A stretch of 64,000 nucleotides of DNA from Scalesia atractyloides (Eukaryota; Streptophyta; Magnoliopsida; Asterales; Asteraceae), in assembly GCA_947069175.1 (NCBI GenBank), contig CAMTDV010000003.1:42809606-42873605 (forward strand), written 5' to 3'. Of this stretch, positions 1-11,292 are shown one piece after another (the first letter of the stretch is position 1; every line of letters begins with the position of its first letter). A model generated the notes under the pieces. The model was not told the DNA's origin, ran no database searches, and was given only the letters and a program-made list of their open reading frames with translations. A program made the position numbers and the translations under genes.

Positions 1-1838
1 CGCTTTATCGAAAGGTTGGAAGGTCATGAATTAGAGATGCAAAAGATGGCTAAAAACAAGACTGTTCAAGTGCAACAAGATGTTAATCTTTATTTCAAAA
101 ACAGTTCTACTACTCAAATCCAAGCGCCAAAGATTCAAACTGCTTTCAGTGCATATAGTTCACCAAGCACACTACCAATTCAGACAAGTGGTTTCCAATC
201 ATTCCCAACAGTTGATCCAATCATTAAAGGAATTGTTGAAAGAATACATCATTAAAGCATGCATGGCCAATGGCAATGAGGTAAACAAGTCATCTGAGAA
301 TGAAAAATCTTGTTCAAAGTGTGAAGAACCGTGTGGTGAGTGTCTTGTAAAGGACAAAAGATTTGTTGAATTGCAAAGTTTAACAGACAATTTGTCAAGC
401 GATTACAAATCCATAAAGGAAGCTAATGACAAATTGAGTGTGTCTTTTAAACAATATAATAAAGCACTAAGAGAAAATGATGCAACACTTATAATGCTTA
501 AACCAACAGTGATGGATAAACAAATGTCAATTAATATTCATCTAAACACTATTGCTGAGCTCAAATGTGTGCTTGAGAAAATGAGAATTGAAACTGAACG
601 AATTAACAAATTGTTAATTAGTTACTCCATAAGCTCATACGTCATAGATCACATTTTACCAAAAATCAAAAATACAGAGGAATCTAAAAATGGTGAAACA
701 AAAAGTGGTAGTTATGATCGAGTTCCTCCACCCATGTGGAATAGTTATGCATGCAAAATCCATCTAGGGTGGAAAAGGCGCTAAATCTTAAATTGAAAAC
801 CGAACAGCTGCCTGTGGATATCAATGTAACTTACACTAAAAATGATGGTGAATGTGACTCTGAAGTGGTAAATAATGTGTTTGAAAAAGTGTTAAAAAAT
901 GAATCTGAAGTGTCTGAGCCTGAACAATCTGAGAAGTCAGGGTCTGATGATATATCAGAAAATAGTTTAAATGATAATCCCAGTGTCATAGTTTATAAAG
1001 TGAAAGGGTCTGATAAACTATTTTCGGATGAGGACTTTCCAATCAAGAATGTGAAAAAGGATTGTGTAGATAAAATGTCAAGCTTATGGAGGTAAGTCAT
1101 GATGATTTAGATAAACATGATGCATCTTTCTATTCTAAATCAAAAACTGACAACCGACCCTACTATAAAAATGGAGATTATCTGGAAAACAAACGAGCAG
1201 GGTTGGGTTTCCAGAAGCAACATAAAACCAACAGGTCCCAAAAATTGAACTTTACAAAGAAAATTAATTTTGTTTTTGGGACAACAACCGAGAAAGAAAA
1301 GGAGGTCATCGGAACTCAATCAAATGATGATTTTCTTAAAGAAAAAGAGAAACAGGTTTTGGATATCTCGGTTCATAAGGACAGCAGGACATGCTTTAAA
1401 TGCAAGAAAGTTGGACATATCGCACGATACTGTTCACAAGAAAGTTCAAAACCAGTTTCTTCTCCGAAAAAGTTCACCAAGGATGAAAAACAAAAAGCAT
1501 CCATCTTCATGCCAGAACAAATTCTTAAAAGAAATATTGAATCTCATCAAAATGTTAAACCAATTATTCAATCTCAATCTAAATTTGAAATTGGTGAAAC
1601 ATCACACAAAATTCAACAAATAGATTCAAAATTTTATGTTAAAAGAGCTAAACCACAAACACAGAAATGGGTTGCTAAAATTGTCAAAACAAAATCATCC
1701 AAGGTTGAACATAAACCTTCTGTTCCAAACAAAACTGAGCTTAAAAAGATTGAAAAGAACAAAGTGGGTCCAAAGTTTGATATTCAAAACCCCCCAAGAC
1801 CAAACAGGCTTGGGTTTCTTTGTCTAAATAAGTTTTGA
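1..1838 (+). pseudogene. Element A gag (degraded, N-terminus outside window)
   Basis: Fragmented in several frames: 1-255, about 250-784, 751-1095 and 1086-1838. The 250-784 part is Lys/Glu-rich and predicted coiled coil, with Cys pairs near its start (CSKCEEPCGEC); the same layout recurs in the gag of elements B and D. The 1086-1838 part carries a CCHC zinc knuckle, CFKCKKVGHIARYC, at 1392-1433 (CX2CX4HX4C), the nucleic-acid-binding motif of retrotransposon nucleocapsid, followed by a Lys-rich tail. A functional gag would be one frame, so at least three frame changes mark decay. The protein would form the virus-like particle and package element RNA. Confidence 0.8.
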
Positions 1839-1847
1839 TAATCATGT

Positions 1848-2045
1848 GTGCAGGGGCTCCAACGTTCGATATTGTCAAAATGGATCATTGATAGTGGAGC
1901 ATCTCGCCACATGACAGGAATGCTTGCGTTGATCAATGATGTTAAAGCTATTCATGGAGGATATGTAGGATTTGCGGGAACGCAAGGAGGTAGATTGTCG
2001 GAGAAGGGATTCTCTCGAACGGAGTTGTATCTTTTGATAAAGTGA
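1848..2045 (+). pseudogene. Element A aspartic protease domain
   Basis: The start of pol shows the copia protease signature WIIDSGASRHMTG near 1880-1920; DSG is the catalytic triplet of retropepsin-type aspartic proteases. The domain would cut the Gag-Pol polyprotein. The reading frame stops at 2043-2045 and the homologous sequence continues in another frame from 2042 (NYITELENNLLSISQ), so there is a frameshift between protease and integrase. The catalytic triplet itself is intact. Elements B and D have equivalents, of which only B has lost the Gly of DSG. Confidence 0.8.
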
Positions 2046-3505
2046 ACTATATCACTGAACTTGAGAACAATCTGCTTAGTATCTCGCAAATTTGTGACAA
2101 GAAGTTCACGACACATTTCAATGATAAAGAATGTCTAATCTTAAAACCCGGTTTCAAGATTCCAGAAGAATGGATTTTGATGCGAGCTCCGAGAGAAAAT
2201 GATTTATATGTTCTTGACATGAGCATCGCTTCTACCACGTCAAAGAAAGTTCAATGCTTTGTTTCCAAAGCTACCGAGAAAGCGTCAATTTTATGGCATA
2301 GAAAAATGGGGCACATTCATCTTCGAAAGATGAATTTTCTTGTGCATAACGACTTAGTGGAGGGTGTCAATTTGAAAAGTTTTCATCTATCGGATGATTG
2401 TCTTATCTGCAAAAAGGGGAAGCAGCATAAGAAATCACACCCAAGAAAGCTGTTGAATTCGATAAAGCTACCACTAGAAAGACTACACATGGATCTCTTT
2501 GGACCAGTTAATGTCAAAAGTATTTCTGGAGATCTATGCTGTCTTATCGTTACAGATGATTATTCTCGATTTTCATGGGTGTTCTTTCTGGAGAGTAAGG
2601 ATGAAACGTTCGAAACTCTTATGATCCTCTTCAGAAAACTCGAAAATTTAAATCATTTGCCCATTAAGAGAATTCGCAGTGATAATGGAACGGAGTTTAA
2701 GAACAAGAAGATGCAAGAGTTCTGCAATGAAAAGGGGATTCTTCATGAATTCAGCGCCCCCTATACTCCACAACAAAATGGAGTAGCTGAACGAAAGAAT
2801 CGCACATTGATAGAAACTGCTAGAACAATGTTAGCTGATTCAAAATTACCGATCAATTTTTGGAGTGAAGCAGTAGCATCAGCATGCTATACCCTAAATC
2901 GTGTGTTGATAGTTAAGTCTCACAAAAAGACATGTTTCGAGTTACTAAATCAACGAAGGCCTAACTTAGCATTGTTGGAACCTTTTGGATCACCATGTAC
3001 CGTCTTGGACCCGGCTGGTAAATTTGGAGCCAAATCCTTGGAAGGTTTCTTTGTTGGTTACGCTACTCCTCAAAAACTTGTTTTCTTGCCGAGTCTGAAC
3101 CAGGTAGTTCTAGCGCAGTACGTAGATTGTCAAAGATATACAACGCCTACGCAGAAACCTGCGGATCCATGGTTGTTTCACTATGATGGATTGTGGGATT
3201 CGTTTGATCTACCAGATGTACCAACTGAAGAAGAACTTGTTATGTTATTTCAGCAACATCAGTTATCTAATCAAGAACAAGTTCCTCGACCTTTGGTGAT
3301 TTCTACATCATTACCAGTTAACACGTCTGATGTCGGTCAAAGCTCTTTTGTTCAAAATCCGGTTCTTGGTCCAAATGTCAATGCTGCTGAATCATCTGCC
3401 CAGCCAAATGCAGATGCTGACTTTGATCGGGTACCAACTTTCGATGATGGAGGATCCAGTTCTGATGAAGGATCTGAACAGATTGAAAACTTTCTAAAAC
3501 AATAG
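2042..3505 (+). pseudogene. Element A integrase (pre-integrase plus catalytic core)
   Basis: The pre-integrase HHCC domain is seen around 2295-2420 (LWHRKMGHIH ... CLICKKGKQ). The catalytic core follows with all three acidic residues: D in HMDLFGP (~2490), D in DNGTEF (~2680) and E in GVAERKN (~2785). The core would insert cDNA into the genome. The frame is open for 487 codons and ends in an in-frame TAG at 3503-3505; the same frame resumes directly, so this is one premature stop in the integrase-RT linker (Asp/Ser/Gln-rich). This is the best-preserved domain of element A. Confidence 0.88.
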
Positions 3506-3574
3506 GCTGATCAGTCTAATGCTAGGAATAAAGCTTCTTCATTTGTATCGATTGTCGATGAAATTCTAACAAAT

Positions 3575-5342
3575 TTGCAACCACAAGTAGATGTTCTAAC
3601 CAAAGTGATACCAAGAACACTTTCATCTCATCTGTCAGAGAACATCATAGGCAGCTTACAATTTGGAGTGCAAACTCGCAATCAGATCAATAAAGATCTA
3701 AGTTGTTTTTATACTCGTATTGCTCCACTTCAAGTTCGATTTTCTCATAGTTGTTTCGTTTCTCAGGTTGAACCGGGAAGCTGGAAAGACGCGTTAAAAG
3801 AAGAAAGTTGGGTGGATGCAATGCAAGAGGAGTTACTCCAATTCCAGAAACTTGAGTCCGGACGCTTGTTGACCTGCCAGATCGTCACCAAAAGATTAAC
3901 ACAAGATGGGTCTTCAAGTGCAAAAGAGACGATCGAGGAGTTGTGGTGCACAACAAAGCTCGACTTGTGGTTCAAGGTTTTCATCAGCAAGAAGGGATAG
4001 ATTATACTGAAGTCTACGCCCCAGTTGCTCGTCTTGAAGCAATTCGCATATTCTTGGCCTTTGCATCATGGAAAGGGTTCAAGGTGTACCAATTGGATGT
4101 TAAATCTGCTTTCTTATACGGAAAAGTGAAAGAGGAGGTGTACGTCGGCCAACCACCGGGGTTCGTTGATCCAGTGCACAAAGATAAAGTCTACCTTCTG
4201 AATAAAGCATTATATGGTCTTCATCAAGCCCTGAGAGCTTGGTATGAAACAATATCGAGTCATCTTCTGGACAATGGCTTTATCAGGGGAACAGTAGATT
4301 CTACCCTCTTCACAAAGGAACTAGATGGGCATCTAATCATCGTACAGATATATGTGGATGATATTATCTTTGGATCGACAAATGACAAGCTGTGTAAAGA
4401 ATTTGAAGAAGTCATGAAGCGCAAATTTGAAATGAGCGCAACGGGGGAGATGAAGTTCTTTCTGGGACTTCAGGTTGATCAGTTGCCTGATGGTATTTTT
4501 ATTCATCAGACAAAATATGTTCATGACATATTGGAGAAATTCAATATGACAGGAGCTAAACCAGCATCTACCCCGTTAGCTCCAAATCACGGCATTTGTC
4601 CAAATCTTATTGGAGAAAGAGTTGATGAAACTTTATATCGCTCCATGATTGGATCCTTGATTTATCTAACAGCTTCTCGACCAGATATCATGTATCCAAC
4701 GTGCCTGTGCTCCCGTTATCAGTCTAATCCAAAAGAGTCACACCTGCTTGTCGTTAAACGCATAATGAGATATCTGAAGGGTTTTCCAAGCACCGGCTTG
4801 TGGTACCCTAGACATGATGATTTTAATCTTGCAGGATACTCGGATTCTGATTTCAGATGCTGCAAATTGAATACAAAGTCTACAACGGCAGGTTGCCAGT
4901 TCTTCGGAACTCGTTTGGTAACGTGGCAGTGCAAGAAACAAACCACAGTCGCTCTCTCTACTTGTGAGGCTGATACGTTTCGGCATCCAGTTGTTGTGCT
5001 CAGATTCTCTGGATAGAGCAACAGATGAGAGATTTCGGTTTGCAATTTCTTGATACGCCTGTATATGTAGATAATCAGGCTGCAATCGATATCACTAAAA
5101 ACTCATGCCAACATTCACATACTGAACATATCGAGATTCGACGCCACTTTATCCGTGATTGCTACGAGAAAAAGTTGGTGCGAATTGAGAAAATCCACAC
5201 TGATGACCAAAAAGCAGATTTTTATACCAAAGCTTTTGATAAAACAAAGTTTAATAATTTGTTAAAGCTAAATGGTTTAAAAAATTTGATCTCAGGGGAA
5301 GTGTTTGAGGTTGAGTTTGAGGATGATGATGACTTAATGTGA
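3575..5342 (+). pseudogene. Element A reverse transcriptase and RNase H
   Basis: The copia RT start (VEPGSWKDALKEESWVDAMQ) is in the 3575-4000 frame, with a frameshift near 3860-3940. The main RT is in 3943-5016: QLDVKSAFLYG, the catalytic YVDDIIFGS at ~4351, and SRPDIMYPTCLCSRYQ. RNase H starts near 4840 (YSDSDF, LSTCEAD), shifts frame at ~4970 and resumes at 5025-5342 (DNQAAIDITKNS, HIEIRRHFIRD). The pol ends in an acidic tail with TGA at 5340-5342. RT copies RNA to cDNA and RNase H removes the template. At least two frameshifts make it non-functional. Confidence 0.88.
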
Positions 5343-6640
5343 ATTTGACATTGGTTAAACGTTTTCTGTACATTTTTTCTTATAACTTCTTAAAAATCCA
5401 AAAATATGTTTTTGATTTTAGGGGAAGAATGTTTGAAGAAAATACAAAAACATTAAAAAAGGCAAAAAGAGTTTTGTGTAAAAAGAGTGACCATAGTAAA
5501 TAAAAAATGATAGTCACAGTATGCTAAAGAATTGTATTGTTTTAAAAAGCAAATTAAGCAAGTCTTACTATGGATATGCCAATAGATATCACTCATTCAG
5601 TCAATTGTATTCAAGATATAAACCTAAAACACAAAACTGATTAACTTGTGGGTTAACATCTCTCGGATATATGGACTTAGTACTCCGAAATTTCGTTTGA
5701 GACAATGCTAGATTCTGCGATACTAGGTCTTTATATTTGATTGATATCCGAGGTATTATTCGAGTTCTTCTGATTTTGCGGAAGCAATGGCCTAGAACTC
5801 TTATAATACTTTCGCATTATTTCCCAAAAGCTGCATGAAAATATGGTTATGTCTTAAGAAATTATGACATTTGCAGTACAAAAGATTCCTTGATGGAACA
5901 CCACCTAAAGACGAGCCTTCATCTCTTTGTATGTACGGTAGTACTAACCTGAGCTCTCAAGGTCTCGCATTCACCTTATATACAGATATCAATTCGATAT
6001 ATTCACCTGTAAATTGACATTATGGGAATCTTGATACGGAGGATATTCTGAGATGGGAAACACAGTTATTTCATGTTTCTAATAATACATTAACATATCT
6101 TAAAACAGTTGAAAAACGAGAAGAGGTTTAAATGGACAAATATATTGGCAATCTACGTAAATTTGTTTAAAAGCTTAAAGGGTGTTTCTAGATCAACGGT
6201 ACTGATGACTTATATATATGCTTGAAATGATCCTCTAAAAATGCAAAATTCACAAAATGTTATTATTCTTTGAAAAATATCTCAAAACTCAAAAAGATTT
6301 TCAGTTTTCTTAGCTTGATAGTCTTATTTTTGTTTACGATGATAAAAACACTGACGGTTAGATTCATAACAACATCTTGCTGAGGAAAACTTGAAATCAT
6401 GGGTTGGGAGCTAATTTTTAGCAAAAGTTTACTTGAAAGTCAAGAAAGTTCATTAATTTGACACTTTACATGTTAAAATAAATCTGTTGGTCAAACATAG
6501 TCAACCAAGGTCATCAACTTGGACTTGGAAGGCAAATTGGATAACCAGGGTCATTAATTTGGACTTGGTTAGTCAAGTGGATTTGTGAAACAGATAAAAT
6601 TACTGAAAATGAAAAATACAAAAATAAAATTGAAAAGTTT
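5343..6640 (+). other. Post-pol non-coding stretch of element A with a conserved block
   Basis: There is no coding signal. A PPT-like purine tract (AGGGGAAGAATG) sits at about 5421-5432. From about 5600 to 6060 the sequence aligns by eye with the post-pol regions of elements B and D although those belong to a different copia family; the clearest piece is 5921-5952 (TCTCTTTG ... GTACTAACCTGA), followed by another at 5728-5765 (TAGGTCTTTATAT then ATCCGAGGTAT). Two imperfect direct repeats (GGTCAT-AACTTGGACTTGG type) lie at about 6510-6580 just before the internal promoter. Confidence 0.55.
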
Positions 6641-6757
6641 AAAGACTTATTGTTTAGATTCGCACGAAACAGAAATTCATACGGAGATCTTCATTCCAAA
6701 CGAAACAAGAGTAAATTTTATGCGATTCAAGATGTTTTGTACGAAACAAGTCTCTAG

Positions 6758-6765
6758 TATAAATA
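6758..6765 (+). promoter_or_regulatory. TATA box of an internal promoter in element A
   Basis: TATAAATA, in the context AGTATAAATACTC, lies 146-153 bases upstream of the apparent mini-exon start codon at 6911. Palindrome-like CGTACGAAAC / CGCACGAAAC motifs sit 20-100 bases upstream (6664, 6738). The 3' LTR of the same element has the same arrangement (CGTACGAAAC motifs, then TATAAATA at 31619). This suggests that the extra ORF has its own LTR-like promoter. A short upstream ORF (ATG at about 6785) lies in the presumed leader. Confidence 0.5.
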
Positions 6766-6910
6766 CTCTGTGTTTCGCACAGAAATGAGTTTACCATTTT
6801 CTCTGCACTGTTGAGCGATTCAGATAATTTTTGTGCGAGTCGATACTAAAATCTTCATTTCTTGGTACTTGTGCTTTACATTGTTGAGGTTGATTGGCAC
6901 ACCTCTATCA

Positions 6911-7481
6911 ATGGGAAAGGTAATTTGACAAAATCATGCTGTTATAATGTCAAAATTTGTACGAATCGGACTAAAACTTAGATCTAGGGAAATTGGACCG
7001 GTAAAACTAAAAATTGATCACAAAATCGTTAAAATCGGCTCTAATAACCTGAAAATCGAGTATCAATTTGTTAAAATCAACAAGTTTTAGGTTCGGATTA
7101 TACTTGGGACATTTTGGGACGACGATGAGTTTTTGTATACGAAGGATCTGTCTCGCATGAAAATTTTGTTAAAACTGTTGAAGGTTGTTTTGTACGAAAA
7201 AATAATTTCATACGGATAAGTTTTAAAAGTTGTTCAAAAATGAATTGAATGAATAATTCGTATGAATAAATGGATCGTATGAAATAAAGTTTGAAACTAA
7301 AATGTTCAATGAGCAAAGTTTTTCGTATGAAGATAGTAATTCGTATGAATAACATTCAGTTCAAACTTTAATTTTTGATAAGTATGTGTTTCGTACGAAA
7401 CAGATGTTTCGTACGAATCAGTGTAGGAAATTTTGATTGTTTAAAATTTTCTAATGGTTGGTTGTTATTTTTTATGTACAG
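6911..7481 (+). other. Predicted mini-exon ATGGGAAAG and 562-bp GT-AG intron feeding the extra ORF
   Basis: ATGGGAAAG (6911-6919) is followed directly by GTAATTTG, a good donor. An acceptor with a T-rich tract (TTATTTTTTATGTACAG) ends at 7481. Joining 6919 to 7482 keeps phase 0 and gives Met-Gly-Lys followed by the open frame Ala-Asn-Lys-Ser. The downstream frame has no usable ATG near its start (only a TTG at 7458, upstream of the acceptor), so splicing explains how it gets a start. The intron holds several TTCGTATGAA / TTCGTACGAA motifs. This is predicted from sequence only. Confidence 0.5.
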
Positions 7482-10400
7482 GCCAATAAATCTGCGTTTT
7501 CTCCAGTCCACAATATATGTTGTATCACAGATGCCTCAATTCCGGAGATAGCGGCGTATCGAGATATTTTAGATTTTCTCACACGAATTCGAGTGACTAA
7601 AGCTTTAACGGATAGACATACAGCATATCTTTCGCATGTGGAATATTTTTGGAATGCCGCTGAGTATAGTATTGATGATAACGCCATTATTTTAGCTGTA
7701 AAGATTGATGATGTCGATATTCTAGTGAAGATTACCGAGGAGTTAATTCGGAAGGTTTTGGAGTTTAAAGATAATAAAGACGATCTGACTAGTTTTTCTG
7801 AATATATGGTAAAAGGTTGCCTTTATCGAATGGGGTATACAAGATTTGTGAACGATGCACCATTCAAGGAAGGAAACCTGAGTGCACCTTTCAGATATCT
7901 TGCACATGTTATCACTCATGGTTTAAGTCATAGAAAAGGTGGTTTTGATGACTTGGTGGATTATCAGATGTGTATGATTACTGCATTAGTATTGAATCTT
8001 CCATACAACTTTTCAAAGGTCATATTTACTCAGGTGATTCAGAATATTCAGAAGGAAAAGTTTTTGCAGTATCCAAGATTCATTCAGATGTTGTTAGGTT
8101 TTTTGCATCCTGATCTGAAGAAATCTCCGAACAATGTCCTCAGGCTTGAACATAACGAAAGATGAATGTGCATCTAAAGTCTGCTCCTGTAGCTAAACCA
8201 ATGTTTGGTGCGATTCTCGATAAAGATTACATTTCACCAGCACCTGGAAAGTGGAGAAAGGATGAAAGTAGCGACGATGAGGAAAAGGTTAAAGCATTAG
8301 CGTTGTTTGTTGCTAAAAGAAGTCCATGGTTTGTGAAGGATGGACAAAAAGGTGGGAAAAGCTACATATAAAGAAAAAAAAAGAAAAACTAAGTCTGCAG
8401 CTGGAAGTTCAGGGTTAAGAGATGAACCAGAAGTTGAGGAAACGGTTGAAGAGACGGCCGAAGAGATTGAACGTCAGGCTTTTGGAGCTGATAAAGTAGC
8501 TGAAGAAGTACTTTCATCAAGTATCGATTCAGAAGATATGAGAGCTGGAGAAAAGAAAAGAGCTGAAAAATTAGCAAAGAAACGACAAGCTGAATTGAAA
8601 TGTAAAGTAGAGGAACGCAAAAGAAAAGCAACATGCGAGGATGATTCAACTTATGTTCCATCTGAATCTGATACTGAATCTGCTTTTCGAACTCCCATCA
8701 AGAAAAAGCAAAGAAGAATGAAGCGTCTTGCAGCTCGAATATCTCCGAGTGTCATTCAAAGGAAACTGGTGCTGAACCTATTATTGAAGAAAATGTGGAG
8801 GAACCATCACAGAATATTCCATCTCCACCACAACATGTGTAGCCAGAACAAGCTCAGCAACAATCTGAACCAGAGATAGCTCCTCAACAACAATCAATTC
8901 CTGAACCAGAACCAGATCAACAACAGCAAGAACAGCAACAACCTCAATCGGAGCCAGTTCAACAATCAATTCCTGAACCAGAGCCAGTTCAGCAACCACC
9001 AAAACAACAGTCTGCTCAACAACATTCCTAACCATCTCATGCGCAACAATCTCATCCTACACAACAGCTGTTTGAATCACAATCATTTTTTGATGAGATT
9101 GGTTTAGATGATTTACCAGGAGGATAGGAATTTCGATTTGATGATCCAAGAGTTGACGACTTGCAAAAACAGGTTACGATGAATGTGGTGCGTATAGCTG
9201 AGTTGCAAGAGCAGATAAATGAGTTAACTGCTGAAAAGCTTGAAATGCTGGAGAGGATTGGAGGATTGATTGTTGACAAACAGCAATTAGAAGCGGTGTT
9301 AGCAAGTATTGTTTCTGAAAATGAAAGATTGCATTTACGAATGGCAGAATACGAGGAAGAACGTTTGAGGAACGATAGAAGAATGGATGTGTTTGAAAAG
9401 ATTTTGGAAAAGAAGTTGGGTTTAAATATTTCTGCGGCAATAGATGAAATAGAACGAGCAGAAGTGAGAGAGAGATTTGCGGAAAGAGAACGTTTATCTA
9501 AACAACAATCTGATGCACAAGGGAAAGGAAAGGGAAAGATAGTGGAGGAATCTGAGATTGATAAAGCTGTGCCAGAAGCTGAATCTAAGCCAGTAACATG
9601 TTGGGAGATTGTGGTGTATGAAGAACCGAAAAAGTTTATCCTGATAGGAAAGCCAACTGATGTGGATGTAGCTTTACTTGATATTACTCAACGACATTGA
9701 GATTGGTTGATAAAGAAAAGGATGGCCAAAGAAAGTAAAGAAACTGCTGAAGAAACTGAAAAGGAAGCAGAAGTAGAGGATGCTGAGGATGTTGATGTTG
9801 ATGTTAAGGATTCTAGTAGTTCAGATGATGATAATGATTATGATAATGTTGGAGGATCTGGAGTTCGTGTAATTGATTCGAATGTTAATGAATTAGTAGA
9901 TCTTTCTGAGTACTTTGATAATTCTGCGAACCAAACTACTGAAGAGGAAAAGATGAACAAAGCTGATGAGTCAGTCGATGCTCAGCAGGCATGAATTTTC
10001 ACAGAAAATGTTATATCTTCTGTTCCTGTCGTGCCAAAGCCATTTGTATTATATCTTTAGCATGACGTTGAAGAAGGGGAGTTTGTTCACAGTTACTCAA
10101 AAGAAGAAATTGTAGCAATGCTTGGTATTAATGAAGAGAAGTTCGTTTTTTATTTTGAAGACGAACTTAATGAGATAGATGTTTTTGAACCGAATGCTTA
10201 TGTTTTTAAGACATAGAAGATGCAAACATGTATGATAACGTTGTCGTGGAAAGTGATTTTGATGATGGTGCTAATGATGCCATTCAGGGTACAGATGATT
10301 TCCCAACGTTTACTGATCTATTTACAGTAGAAAGTTCTGAGATGTTCCAAAGAAAAGTATCTGAAGCTGCAAAAGAAGGAACAATTCCTCAGAAAATGTC

Positions 10401-10790
10401 CAAAGTTGAAATTGTTGAACAAAAGAAGAAATGCTTTCAGGTGAATTCAATTGAGTGTAAGTTTAAAAGACCCTAGCATTCTTCACCAGAGATGCTGATA
10501 TTTCTCTAGGAGACATTCTGAGTTGGGGATGGATTGAAGAGCTCAATGTGTATCAGATAAAGAGGGAATTTGGTATCCAATATTTTCGATATTTGAGCGA
10601 TATCAAAACATTGCCGTATTGGGATATAAAGGAGCTTGTTCAAGCCAAGATGATAAATCTAAAGATGAAGTTTCATGACCAAAGGCTTTGGAAGTTGATT
10701 AAGTTTGAAGCTACTCGTGGATTTGTACATTGGAAACCTCATTATCCTCGTCGCATTATTAAAGTTGATCCAGTAATGAAGGAGAAAGAT

Positions 10791-10795
10791 ATTAC
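10791..10795 (+). repeat. Target-site duplication ATTAC, left copy (element B)
   Basis: ATTAC directly precedes the TGTAGG end of element B, and an identical ATTAC follows its other end at 30756-30760. A 5-bp duplication is normal for copia integrase. Confidence 0.95.
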
Positions 10796-11280
10796 TGTAG
10801 GTCCCCTAGTCCTTATGGATCTTGACAGAATCGTCTATCCAATCTAGAGTGCGAAATCCCCTAGATTAGATTTCACAAAAAACACGAACAAGAACACGAA
10901 CACAATTCCTTTAAATTGTCTTCTATTGTTTATCAAACACAATTGTTTTACAATCAATTCAAGACTCTTCTCTCAATCTCTCTGAAGCAATTCTTGAAGC
11001 AAGTGAACAATAGATACAGCAACTAACTGAGCAACCTTAACCCTAATCACAACCTCCCTATATATAGAGATAGATTTTGCTCATGGGCTAGGGTTTCCTA
11101 CATGGACTGCTAATGGGTTTGAGGCCCAAATCACCTACCATGCTTTACATTGTTTCTAGTTTAGCCCAATTACTTCTAATTCACTATTACAAAACTAAAT
11201 CCACTAACCGTTTAACTTTTTACTAATTACAAGATATCCAAAGACCAAATCTAAGCTGTTGTCACAATAATGTACCAACA
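10796..11280 (-). repeat. 3' LTR of element B (485 bp)
   Basis: Starts TGTAGGTCCCC and ends GTACCAACA on the + strand. It aligns end to end with 30271-30755. A TATATATAG TATA motif (on the - strand CTATATATAGGG) lies at about 11052-11063. It is flanked on the inside by the PPT and on the outside by the TSD. Confidence 0.95.
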
Positions 11281-11292
11281 AACCCCCCCTTG
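11281..11292 (-). other. Polypurine tract of element B
   Basis: On the - strand this reads AAGGGGGGGTT directly before the TGTTGG start of the 3' LTR, as expected for the plus-strand primer. Two further PPT-like tracts lie inside, at about 11403-11412 and 11797-11807. Confidence 0.85.

Noticed and set aside
8781..9035. 84-codon - strand frame rich in Val/Leu/Glu
   Set aside because: Complement of the Gln/Pro-rich repeat in the extra ORF of element A.
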